Shown here piece after piece: positions 1 to 11,260 of a DNA stretch of 64,000 nt. Origin of the DNA: Doris montereyensis. Its lineage: Eukaryota > Mollusca > Gastropoda > Nudibranchia > Dorididae. The first letter of the stretch is position 1. Each line of letters begins with the position of its first letter. The position numbers were made by a program, and so were the translations under genes. The notes below the pieces were generated by a model. That model saw only the letters and a list, made by a program, of their open reading frames with translations, searched no databases and was not told where the DNA came from. The stretch lies in assembly GCA_037039925.1 (NCBI GenBank), contig JAXRKP010000284.1, positions 166,001-230,000 of the forward strand, written 5' to 3'.

Positions 1-190
1 AGTAGTAGTAGTAATAGTAGTAGTAGTAAGGGAAGTAGAGGTAAAATTAGCAGTAAGGCATCTGATGGCCTACTAAGGTGAAATATGCTCACGCATTCAC
101 ACATACTATAGGTATGCATAAACATACACACAGACAATAACACACGCCCAAGTACACATGTACACACACATGTACACACACACGTAACAC
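1..190. repeat. AGT-type and CA-type simple repeats
   Basis: Bases 1-36 are mostly AGT triplets. From about 90 to 190 the sequence is rich in ACACAC and ACATGTACAC tracts. No coding potential is seen. This is ordinary eukaryotic simple sequence. Confidence 0.8.
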
Positions 191-214
191 CCTCGAACTG
201 CATGATTTACTGAA

Positions 215-539
215 ATGTTACCGCCAGCAAGTTTACGTCAGCAAATCGACCTCAAGAGTTCAATAACCTACTATCGATTGGTAGGAAATCAAAGATCGAC
301 TTGGATATCTCATTTCGAAACAAACCATTATCTATACCAGTGGCAGGTTCAATTTGAAAATGTTCATCACTACACAAGCTGAACATCATCTAGATTTATT
401 AAGAGAAATAGATAATGATGATTATATTATCGTTCAGAGATGTCGTGATGAGATTGCTAGGCTTCAAGCTGATAGACAATTGTTAGAATTATCTGGTGAT
501 CACAGTTCACAGACTACTATCATTATTAACTATATTTGA
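215..539 (+). pseudogene. Unrecognised coding relic, two overlapping frames
   Basis: An ATG at 215 opens a 55-codon frame that ends at 382. A second frame, open across 354-539, continues from the overlap to a TGA at 537-539. Read with one frameshift near 350-380 this gives a hydrophilic protein of about 105 residues. Its second half is acidic and probably helical (HHLDLLREIDNDDY, then RDEIARLQADRQLLEL). It has no signal peptide or membrane segment, and I do not recognise a family. It lies on the same strand as the relics at 916 and 1194, with no sign of introns. It could be a decayed gene of an integrated virus, but that rests only on context. Confidence 0.4.
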
Positions 540-915
540 TAACAATAGTGATATGTAAATTCACTCAGACACGACAGCTACATTTCCGTAGAAAATAATG
601 TATTTATCTCTACATGTAATGTTCATCCCAATGTTTCATTAATATACTACCAAAGATCCTCTACTTGTTGTGAATTAATTATGTGCTGCTACAATGTCCA
701 TCCATAATGATCATACCAATGTCCATATTACCACATCCCCAATACCATCACATAATTAGGTAGAACTTTGTTTTATTTTTGTTTAACTCGATGTGCGTAA
801 ACGAATCTTTGATTATTAACTAACCATCAGAGTTATTATTATTTATAATATACCCTCTAGACTCGTATAAACGCTTGTTAGCGCTTTATGGAGTATTCCG
901 TGTCTAGAAAATGAA
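540..915. other. AT-rich gap with no convincing gene
   Basis: This stretch separates two relics. It holds several short open fragments with many stops, such as one just before 900, and may be decayed coding sequence. No repeat or RNA gene is evident. Confidence 0.4.
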
Positions 916-1182
916 ATGAGTTATGGGTTTGGCGAGGATGAATTAACATTGGTTAAATCCATAGAACAGATGCGTGATGCCAATGATTATGAATCTAGTG
1001 TGTTAATTAAATGCGAAATGTTAAAAGACCATAATGACGGTGGATATAACTACGTACCCGTAGATATTGATCGTATAGGTAGTCTTACATTTAAAGATTT
1101 TATTATTGGATATGATAGGGGTACGGGACAAACTGCTCGAGCAGAGACAGAGTCGTTGGTAATTTTTATAAAGCAATTTTAA
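916..1182 (+). CDS. Unrecognised 88-residue ORF
   Basis: The frame is uninterrupted from ATG at 916 to TAA at 1180-1182. The product is acidic and soluble-looking. It opens MSYGFGEDELTLVKSIEQM, has a central stretch around IDRIGSLTFKDFIIGYDRG, and ends in a hydrophobic VIFIKQF. I do not recognise a domain. The next start codon, at 1194, lies only 11 bp after this stop. Such spacing is common in compact viral genomes and unusual for host genes. Codons favour A/T in third position. It may be an intact remnant of an otherwise decayed element or the C-terminal part of a longer protein. No function is proposed. Confidence 0.4.
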   Translation: MSYGFGEDELTLVKSIEQMRDANDYESSVLIKCEMLKDHNDGGYNYVPVDIDRIGSLTFKDFIIGYDRGTGQTARAETESLVIFIKQF

Positions 1183-1193
1183 AATTGGTTCAA

Positions 1194-1697
1194 ATGACTC
1201 ATGTTATACCTCTAAATACGAGTAATACCACTAGTGTTACTGCACCGTGTAGGTCTAGTATCAGCGACGATGGTTGCTGTGTTTAACAATTCACCAGCGG
1301 TGATATCTACCATTGCAGATCCTAAGATTTTTGATAATGATGAATCCTTCTATTACAAGAGTTTCCCTATGTCAGCAACAGCAATTTTACTGATTGCTAT
1401 CGGAATGGAAGTCGTTATTGAAATGTATAATGCCACGACCTACAAGAGACAGGCTAGACTGATTAGTTCTATTATATTCGGAATGGCTATCGTACCTATA
1501 TTATTCTCATTTCCTATAGCCATAGATTGTATACATGATATAGTTACCGACTTAGAACGAGATACGCATAATGACGTATTGTTAATCGGTGTATTTTTTT
1601 GGATATAGAATTATTGTTATCACTCTCAGCCCTGACTATTTGTAGTGTAAGCCTGACTATTTGGTATATAATTATTGTTATCACTCATTTGGTATAG
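1194..1697 (+). pseudogene. Broken multi-pass membrane protein relic
   Basis: An ATG at 1194 opens a short frame with N-glycosylation sequons (NTSNTT). That frame fails after about 30 codons, and a second frame, open from 1216 to 1608, carries the rest. The second frame has strongly hydrophobic stretches: ATAILLIAIGMEVVIEMY, then LISSIIFGMAIVPILFSF, then DVLLIGVFF. At the run of seven T near 1592-1599 the frame shifts again into another hydrophobic stretch (LLLSLSALTICSVSLTIWY), which runs to a TAG at 1695-1697. At least four membrane spans are therefore suggested, with two frameshifts. Its last span lies in the first units of the adjacent 51-bp tandem array. Family unidentified; a viral multi-pass envelope protein is one possibility. 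Confidence 0.45.
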
Positions 1698-2033
1698 AAT
1701 TATTGTTATCACTCATGTCTGTCAGTGTAAGCCCTGACTATTTGGTATAGAATTATTGTTATCACTCATGTCTGTAGTGTAAGCCTGACTATTTGGTATA
1801 TAATTATTGTTATCACTCATGTCTGACTAGTGTAAGCCTGACTATTTGACTATTTACATAATTATTGTTATCACTCATGTCTGTAGTGTAAGCCTGACTA
1901 TTGTAAGGACTATTTGGTACAGAATTATTGTTTTCACTGACTATTTGTATGTGTATCACTCATAGTAAGCCTGACTACAGACTATTTGGTCCAGAATTAG
2001 AATTATTGTAGGTACAGAATTATCACTCATAAC
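1610..2033. repeat. ~51-bp minisatellite seeded in a membrane-protein relic
   Basis: About eight degenerate units carry the blocks TATTTGGTATA and TTATTGTTATCACTCA followed by TGTCTGTAGTGTAAGCC-type sequence. Unit length varies from about 40 to 60 bp. The first unit overlaps the hydrophobic 3' end of the preceding relic, so the repeat appears to derive from that coding sequence. The array is cut off at 2034 by a hammerhead-type repeat. Confidence 0.75.
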
Positions 2034-2240
2034 TACGAAGGAGCCACAGCGGAGTGAAGTCAAAGGCGAAATATGACAATAAGCGACAACTCCACTAATA
2101 AAGACAGAACAAACACGTGACGTTTCGGGCATAACCCTTCGTCTGACAACAAACGAGAACTATCTAGAATCTAGATTTGAGTACTACCTCCGGCATCACA
2201 CAATGTGATGTCAGAAGAAAAACTTAATGGAGAAAGAAAA
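2034..2240 (-). mobile_element. Single arm of the hammerhead-bearing repeat family
   Basis: This arm is nearly identical to those at 38409-38617 and, in the opposite orientation, 5751-5952 and 38883-39064. It runs from ACGAAGGAGCCAC to the purine tail GGAGAAAGAAA. On the - strand it carries a hammerhead-like core near 2119-2147, but CTGACGA reads CAGACGA, so it is probably inactive. The palindrome CACACAATGTG near 2197-2207 is conserved in all copies. Confidence 0.75.
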
Positions 2241-3261
2241 AAAGAAAAAGACTGATGATAAGAAACGTAGCAGAGGGGGGATGTGAAGAATGAGCGAGAG
2301 TGGAAGGTTCAGATCTAGAATGAAATAAAAATATTGTAATAAGTAAGTAGTAAAATGATAGTAGTGGTAGCGTTAGCAAACAGTCGTTTCATTAATTAAA
2401 TTATGCAGCATGTGTTTTGGGGGAGGGGGGAGAGGTGAGAAAAATTTAATAAGAACTATTAGGATTAGATATGATTATCTTTTAATGTCTAGATTTGTAT
2501 TACAAAAAAAAAAAAAAAAAACAAAAAACAAACAAAACAAAACAAAAAAAACTAACAAAAAACACAATTTTTTGAAAAATAAATTCTGTAGTGTAAAAAG
2601 ATAAAAAAAGCAAACTGAGAAAAAAGACAAAAAAAACAAAAACAAACAAAAAAACGAAAAAAACGCAAAAGAACCCCAAACAAACTATGGGATGTACTGA
2701 AACCAAATACAATTTTGTGACAATGTATAAAAACGCAACATGTGCGCCATTTTGAAAGCACGAGCACTCTAAACTGTCGTGAGGTCAGATGACAGCGCAG
2801 CTTCCGGAACCTACAATATGTAGATGACGCTTGATACTGAGCACTCTAAAACTACCCAGAGACACAGAGCACAGAAAGCGTTATTTCAGTACAGAACCCT
2901 ACTGAACTATATATCCCACTAAGAAAGAGAAAAAACACCACCAAAGACAGACAAGCAGACAACAACAAAAACAACAACAAACAAGAATGAAAAAAATCAA
3001 TAAATAAATAAGTTTAAAAATAAAAATAAAAATAATTAAAAAAACAGTACCTTATCACGAGAAATGGATCGATGCAGCATGAGTTTTTGGGGGAGATTTC
3101 GAGGGACAGGTGATTTGAATAAAGAGACTATTAGGATAGACGGGGGAAGGAGGGTTAAGCTAGCGAGTAATACGAGTTTATTGAAAAACAAAAACAAGGT
3201 CAATTTCTGCTGACATTTGATATATACCTACCAATTTGAGCACAAAAGAAAAAAAATCAAT
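2241..3261. other. A-rich non-coding DNA with a dispersed duplication
   Basis: No gene is supported. A-rich tracts occupy about 2504-2660 and 2930-3050. A block beginning GCAGCATG followed by a G-rich run and ACTATTAGGAT occurs at about 2404-2475 and again, diverged, at about 3074-3140. GAGCACTCTAAA also occurs twice (about 2763 and 2838). These look like old duplications within a transposon or satellite relic. Confidence 0.4.
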
Positions 3262-4139
3262 AAATAAAGAATCCGATAAATGGACAAATCCAGATTTCGA
3301 GATTAAAAAAGAAACAAGGTATCGCCAAAACGGTTAAATTATATGTTCCCGATAGTTACAATAACACGTATCTCTCTCCTAAACAATGTTCGTTCAGGGT
3401 TGTAATGTCATCGGAAACCTACAACGCATGATAACGTAGAAATGCCAATGTCTCATTGCTCTATTAAATTACCAACAATGTGCGCCAAACATTCAGAGAA
3501 TATAAATTGTATAATGTACTAGAAACGATTTTAATGTTTTGTTGACCCCTTCTAAACTCAAACCTTGATTATACTATCTACCGACAACGTTATCGGTTCT
3601 AAGGAAAAAACAGACGTCAATCTCTTGTTCGAGCAAATAAGTATTGGGATCTATTACATTCATGCCCGTGAATGATAACAGTGATTGATTACTAGATAGA
3701 CCAGTCTGTCTTAGAATTTCACTAGGCAAATTGTACAAATATAATTTCGATATCTTGCCATTGGTATGTACGGCAAACGATAACGTGATCATCTCTAGTT
3801 CCTGTAGTACCAGTAATGAGATTTTCGGTAATTTTGCAAAGCAAGGTATTAGTGAATTGAGCGCTGATTTTAATATGTTTAGAACTATCGATTTGCAAGT
3901 TTATAATACTTTATTCGTAGCTAGCGTTGATACATCTACTAGAGAATCTAAAGCATCTATTAGTCCGTTTATTGACTTATAAAATCTTAATGATATGTAT
4001 TAAGTCATTTAGTCATCAACGTTTATATAAAGTGGAAAACTCGTGGTCTCCGTCATTCACAACGTTTGCCATGCAATTCCGCATTCTGCCAATCTTGATT
4101 ACTCATCCCTCTTTGATGCTAAAAGTAGATACACGTAGT
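3262..4139 (+). pseudogene. Unrecognised coding relic upstream of the giant array
   Basis: Several + strand frames are joined by presumed frameshifts. One is open at 3262-3431 (KKKQGIAKTVKLYVPDSYNN), one at 3689-3982 (LGKLYKYNFDILPLVCTAND ... SKASISPFIDL), and one continues from about 3993 through MQFRILPILITHPSLMLKVD to DTRSDVRTNTYMM. The last runs directly into the repeat array in the repeat's own phase. The composition looks like ordinary protein, but I recognise no family. A - strand frame at 3574-3909 is also open. I prefer the + strand because every neighbouring relic lies on it and because the phase continues into the relic beyond the array. Confidence 0.4.
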
Positions 4140-5721
4140 GATGTTAGAACCAACACGTACATGATGATAATAACCAACACGTACATAATGCCTAACAGAC
4201 AACACGATACTCGATGATAATAGCCTACACGTACATAATGTTAATAGCCAACACGTACATGATGATAATAACCAGACACGTACATAATGTTAATAGCCAA
4301 GGACGTACTCGATGATAATAGCCTAGTGACCATAATGTTAAAGCAAAAACGTAAGATATATAATAGCCTACAGTTTGATTGTAATGGGACTAGATATGTT
4401 AATAGCCAACAAGACATCGATGATAATCAACATTTACATAATGTTAACAGACAACACGTACTTCATGATAATAGCCTACATGTACATAATGTTAATAGCC
4501 ACACCTTACTCGATGATAATAGCCTACACGTACATAATGTTAATAGCCAACACGTACTCGATGATAATAGCCTAACGTACATAATGTTAATAGCCAACAC
4601 GGTTCGATGCTATTAGCCTACACGTACATAATGTTAATAGCCAACACGTACTCGATGATAATAGCCTACGTACATAATGTTAATAGCCAACGCGTGCTCG
4701 ATGATAATATGCCTACGTACATAATGTTAATAGCCAACACGTACTCGATGATAATAGCCCCTTACATCCAGAGAATGTTAATAGTATAATGTAAACGATG
4801 ATAAGCCTACACGTACATAATGTTAATAGCCAACACGTACTCGATGATAATAGCCGACAACGTACATAATGTTAATAACCAACACGTACTCGATGATAAT
4901 AGCCTACACGTACATAATGTTAATAGCCAACACGTACTCGATGATAATAGCCTACACGTACATAATGTTAATAGCCAACACGTACATGATGATAATAACC
5001 AACACGTACATAATGCTAACAGACAACACGTACTCGATGATAATAACCAACACGTACATAATGCTAACACCAAACGTACTCGATGATAATAGCCTACACG
5101 TACATAATGTTAATAACCAACACGTACATGATGCTAATAGCCAACACGTACATTATGCTAACAACCTACACGTACCTAATGCTAATAGCCAACACGTACA
5201 TGATGCTAATAGCCAACACGTACTCGATGATAATAGCCTACGTACATAATGTTAATAGCCAACACGTACATGATGCTAATAGCCAACACGTACATCATGC
5301 GATAAGCCAACACGTAGACGATGTTGATAGCCAACACGTACATGATGCTAATAGCCAACATGTACATCATGCGATATGCCAACACGTACATGATGCTAAT
5401 AGCCAACACGTACATGATGCTAATAGCCAATACGTATATGATGCTAATAGCCAACACGTACATGACGATAATAGCCAACACGTACATGATGATAATAGCC
5501 AACACATACATGATGATAATAGCCAACACATACATGATACTAATAGCCAACACGTACACGATGCTAATAGCCAACACGTACATGATGATAATAGCCAACA
5601 CGTACATGATGATAATAGCCAACACGTACATGATGATAATAGCCAACACGTACAGGATGCGGTAAGCCAAGACGTACACGATGCTAATAGCCAAGACGTA
5701 CATGGTGCTAATAGTCAACAC
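4139..5721. repeat. Array block A (AATAGCC linker)
   Basis: Units combine AACACGTACATGATG or AACACGTACTCGATG with CTAATAGCC, GATAATAGCC or TTAATAGCC. A two-unit alternation is visible at about 4200-4980, in which a TACATAATG unit and a TACTCGATG unit alternate (48-bp period). The ACTCGATG variant is almost confined to this block. Confidence 0.9.
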
Positions 5722-5952
5722 GAAATATGACAATAAGTGACAACTCCACTTTCTTTCTTTCTCCTTTAAGTTTTTCTTCTGACATCACATTGTGTGATGC
5801 CGGAGACAGTACTCAAATCTAGATTCTAGATATTTCTTGTTTGTTGTCTGACTAAGGGTTATACGTCACGTGTTTGTTTTGTCTTATTTGTAGAGTTGTC
5901 ACTTATTGTCTTATTTCGACTTTGACTTCACTCCACCGTGGCTCCTTCGTAT
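5722..5952 (+). mobile_element. Fold-back hammerhead-family insertion inside the array
   Basis: A 29-bp left arm (5722-5750, GAAATATGACAATAAGTGAC...) is followed directly by a full right arm in opposite orientation, ending CACCGTGGCTCCTTCGTA. It is flanked by a 13-bp target duplication, TAATAGTCAACAC at 5709-5721 and TAATAGTCAATAC at 5953-5965, with one mismatch. Its hammerhead core is broken: CTGACTA replaces CTGACGA, and the segment that includes GAAA is deleted. It therefore post-dates this part of the array. Confidence 0.75.
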
Positions 5953-8440
5953 TAATAGTCAATACGTACATGATACTAATAAACAGCACGTACACAATGC
6001 TAATAACCAACACATACATGATACTAATAAACAACACGTACATGATATTAATAACCAACACGTACACAATGCTAATAAACAACACGTACATGATATTAAT
6101 AAACAACACGTACACAATGCTAATAAACAACACGTACATGATACTAATAAACAACACGTACATGATACTAATAAACAACACATACATGATATTAATAAAT
6201 AACACGTACACAATGCTAATAAACAACACGTACATAATATTAATAAATAACACGTACACAATGCTAATAACCAAAACGTACATGATACTAATAACTAACA
6301 CATACATGATACTAATAACCAACACGTACGCAATGCTAATAAACAACACGTACATGATACTAATAAACAACATGGACATGATAATAATAAACAACACGTA
6401 CAATATACTAATAAACAACACGTACATGATATTAATAAACAACACGTACATGATATTAATAAACAACACGTACGCAATGCTAATAAACAACACGTACATG
6501 ATACTAATAAACAACACGTACATGATATTAATAAACAAAACGTACATGATACTAATAACCAACACATACATGATAATAATAAACAACACGTACATGATAC
6601 TAATAACCAACACGTACGCAATGCTAATAAACAACACGTACATGATACTAATAAACAACACGTACATGATAATAATAAACAACACGTACAATATACTAAT
6701 AAACAACACGTACATGATATTAATAAACAACAGGTACAGGATACTAATAAACAACACGTACATGATAATAATAAACAACACGTACAATATACTAATAAAC
6801 AACACGTACATGATATTAATAAACAACAGGTACATGATACTAATAAACAACACGTACATGATAATAATAAACAACAGGTACATGATACTAATAAACAACA
6901 CGTACATGATATTAATAAACAACACATACATGATATTAATACACAACACGTACAATGATACTAATAAACAACACGTACATGATACTAATAAACAACACGT
7001 ACATGATATCAATAAACAACATGATATTAATAAACAACACGTACATGATACTAATAAACAACACGTACATGATAATAATAAACAACACGTACATGATATT
7101 AATAAACAACACGTACATGATATTAATAAACAAAACGTACATGATACTAATAACCAACACATACATGATAATAATAACCAACACGTACGCAATGCTAATA
7201 AACAACACGTACATGATACTAATAAACAACACGTACATGATAATAATAAACAACACGTACAATATACTAATAAACAACACGTACATGATATTAATAAACA
7301 ACAGGTACAGGATACTAATAAACAACACGTACATGATAATAATAAACAACACGTACAATATACTAATAAACAACACGTACATGATATTAATAAACAACAC
7401 GTACATGATAATAATAAACAACACGTACAATATACTAATAAACAACACGTACAATATACTAATAAACAACACGTACATGATAATAATAAACAACAGGTAC
7501 ATGATACTAATAAACAACACGTACATGATATTAATAAACAACACGTACATGATATTAATACACAACACGTACAATATACTAATAAACAACACGTACATGA
7601 TACTAATAAACAACACGTACATGATATTAATAAACAACACGTACAATATGCTAATAAACAACACGTACATGATATCAATAAACAACACGTACATGATATT
7701 AATAAACAACACGTACATGATACTAATAAACAACACGTACATGATAATAATAAACAACACGTACATGATATTAATAAACAACACGTACATGATACTAATA
7801 AACAACACGTACATGATACTAATAAACAACACGTACATGATAATAATAAACAACACGTACATGATATTAATAAACAACACGTACATGATACTAATAAACA
7901 ACACGTACATGATAATAATAAACAACACGTACATGATACTAATAAACAACAGGTACATGATACTAATAAACAACACGTACATGATACTAATAAACAACAC
8001 GTACAATATACTAATAAACAACACGTACATGATACTAATAAACAACACGTACATGATACTAATAAACAACACGTACATGATATTAATAAACAACACGTGC
8101 GCAATGCTAATAAACAACACATACATAATATTAATAAACAAAACGTACATGATATTAATAAACAACACGTACATGATACTAATAACCAACATGTACATGA
8201 TACTAATAAACAACATGTACATGACACTAATAAACAACACGTACATGATATTAATAAACAACACGTACATGATACTAATAAACAACATGTACATGATACT
8301 AATAACCAACACGTACATGATACTAATAACCAACACGTACTCAATGTGGTAAGACAACACGTACCTGCTGCAGTAAGCCAAGACGTGCTTGATGGTTATA
8401 GCAATACATACATAATACTAGTAGCCAACACGTGAACAAT
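5953..8440. repeat. Array block B (AATAAAC linker)
   Basis: Highly regular 24-bp units read AATAAACAACACGTACATGA followed by TACT, TATT or TAAT. Subpatterns of several units recur, for example a unit with ACGCAATGCT and one with ACAATATACT, showing higher-order duplication at about 6300-6900 and 7150-7450. Confidence 0.9.
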
Positions 8441-9990
8441 GGTAAGAGCCAACACGTGAATAATGGTAAGAGCCAACCTGTACATAATGGTAGAGCCAAA
8501 CGTACATAATGGTTTAAGGCCACCAGGTACATGATGGTATGAGCCAACATGTATATAATGGTTTTAAAGCCACCAGGTATATGATGGTAAGAGCCAGCAG
8601 GTACATAATGGTTTAAAGCCACCAGGTATATGATGTTAAGAGCCAACAGGTATGTGATGGTAAGAGCCATCACTACATAATGGTAAAGCCAACAGCTACA
8701 TGATGGTAAGAGCCAACAGGTATATAATGGTAGAGCCAACAGGTATGTGATGGTAAGAGCAATCAGGTACATAATGGTCAGAGCCAACAGCTACATGATG
8801 GTAAGAGCCAACAGGTATATAATGGTAAGAGCCAACAGGTATGTGATGGTAAGAGCCAACAGGTATGTGATGGTAAGAGCAATCAGGTACATAATGGTCA
8901 GAGCCAACAGCTACATGATGGTAAGAGCCAACAGGTATATAATGGTAAGAGCCAACAGGTATATAATGCCAATGGTATGTGATGGTAAGAGCAATCAGGT
9001 ACATGATGTACATAATGGTAGAGCCAACAGGTATATGATGGTAAGAGCCAACAGGTATTTGATGGTAAGAGCAATCAGGTACCTAATGGTAAGAACCAAC
9101 AGGTACATAAGGTAAGAGCCAACAGGTACATACATAATGGTAAGAGCCAACACGTACATAATGGTAAGAGCCAACACGTACATGATGGTAAGAGCCAACA
9201 GGTACATAAGGTCAGAGCCAACAGGTACATAATGGTAGAGCCAACACGTACGTACAAGCCAACAGATACATGATGGTAAGAGCCAACAGGTACATGATGC
9301 ACATAAGATAACCAACACGTACATAATGGTAAGAGCCAGCACGTAAATGATGGTAAGAGGCAACAGGTACATGATGCTAGTAGTCAACACGTACATGATG
9401 GTAAGATGGTATGATGGTAGTAGTCAACACGTACATGATGGTAAGATCCAACAGGTACATGATGGTAAGAGCCAACAGGTACATGATGGTAGTAGTCAAC
9501 ACGTACATGATGGTAAGAGCCAACAGGTACATGATGCTATTAGTCAACAACATGATGGTAAGAGCCAACAGGTACATGATGCTAGTAGTCAACACGTACA
9601 TGATGGTAAGAGCCAACAGGTACATGATGGTAAGATCCAACAGGTACATAATGGTAGCCAACAGGTACATAATGGTAAGAGCCATCACGTAAATGATGGT
9701 AAGAGCCAACAGGTACATGATGCTAGTAGTCAACACGTACATGCTGGTAAGAGCCAACAGGTACATAATGGTAAGAACCAACAGGTACATGATGGTGAGA
9801 GCCAACAGGTACATGATGGTAAGAGCCAACGGATACATGATGGTAAGAGCCAACATGTACATAATGGTAAGAGCCAACACGTACATAATGGTAAGATCCA
9901 ACAGGTACATAATGGTCAAAGCCAACAGGTACATAATGGCAAGAGCCAACACGTACATAATGGTAAGAGCCAACACGTACATAATGGTAA
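8440..9990. repeat. Array block C (AAGAGCC linker, GGTACAT core)
   Basis: Units carry AAGAGCCAACAGGTACATAA or AGTAGTCAACACGTACATGA, followed by TGGT. CACGTAC is often CAGGTAC here, which removes the CpG. About 8700-8960 contains a direct duplication of a set of about five units. Confidence 0.85.
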
Positions 9991-11260
9991 TACCCAACAC
10001 GCACATGATGGTAATATCCAACACGTACATAATTGTAATATCCAACATGTACATAATGGTAATATCCAACACGTACATAATGGTAATATCCAACACGTAC
10101 ATAATGGTAATATCCAACACGTACATAATGGTAATATCCAACACGTACATAATAGTAATATCCAACACGTACATAATTGTAATATCCAACACGTACATAA
10201 TGGTAATATCCAACATGTACATAATGGTAATATCCAACACGTACATAATGGTAATATCCAACAAGTACATAATGGTAATATCCAACACGTACATAATGGT
10301 AATATCCAACACGTACATAATAGTAATATCCAACACGTACATAATGGTAATATCCAACACGTACATGATGGTAATATCCAACACGTACATGATGGTAATA
10401 TCCAACACGTACATAATTGTTAAGAGACAACACGTACATAATGGTAATATCCAACACGTAAATGATGGTAATATCCAAAACGTAAATAATGGTAATATCC
10501 AACACGTACATAATTGTTAAGAGACAACACGTACATAATGGTAATATCCAACACGTACATGATGGTAACATCCAACACGTAAATAATGGTAATATCCAAC
10601 ACGTACATGATGGTAATATCCAACACGTACATAACGGTAATATCCAACACGTACATAATTGTTAAGAGACAACACGTACATAATGGTAATATCCAACACG
10701 TACATAATGGTAATATCCAACACGTACATAATGGTAATATCCAACACGTACATAATGGTAATATCCAACACGTACATAACGGTAATATCCAACACGTACA
10801 TAATTGTTAAGAGACAACACATACATAATGGTAATATCCAACACGTACATAATGGTAATATCCAACACGTACATAATTGTTAAGAGACAACACGTACATA
10901 ACGGTAATATCAACACGTACATAATTGTTAAGAGACAACACGTACATAATGGTAATATCCAACACGTACATAATTGTTAAGAGACAACACGTACATAATG
11001 GTAATATCCAACACGTACATAATGGTAATATCCAACACGTACATAATGGTAATATCCAACACGTACATAATTGTTAAGAGACAACACGTACATAATGGTA
11101 ATATCCAACACGTACATAATGGTAATATCCAACACGTACATAATTGTTAAGAGACAACACGTACATAATGGTAATATCCAACACGTACATAATTGGTAAT
11201 ATCCAACACGTACATAATGGTAATATCCAACACGTACATAACAGTAATATCCAACACGTT
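9990..11260. repeat. Array block D (AATATCC linker) with TTGTTAAGAG punctuation
   Basis: Units read AATATCCAACACGTACATAA then TGGT. From 10415 a 25-bp punctuating unit (TTGTTAAGAGACAACACGT) recurs at irregular spacing after one to five ordinary units, forming a variable higher-order repeat up to about 11160. Confidence 0.9.

Noticed and set aside
3574..3909. Open frame on the - strand (ends FFLRTDNVVGR)
   Set aside because: It is long and plausible, but neighbouring relics and the array-entering frame are all on the + strand. Kept as an alternative rather than a feature.
5874..8435. An 853-codon open frame and similar long frames in the 24-bp array on both strands
   Set aside because: They arise because a stop-free unit of 24 bp repeats. 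Frames are open on both strands, change reading when a unit is irregular, and vanish where the unit is 25 bp.
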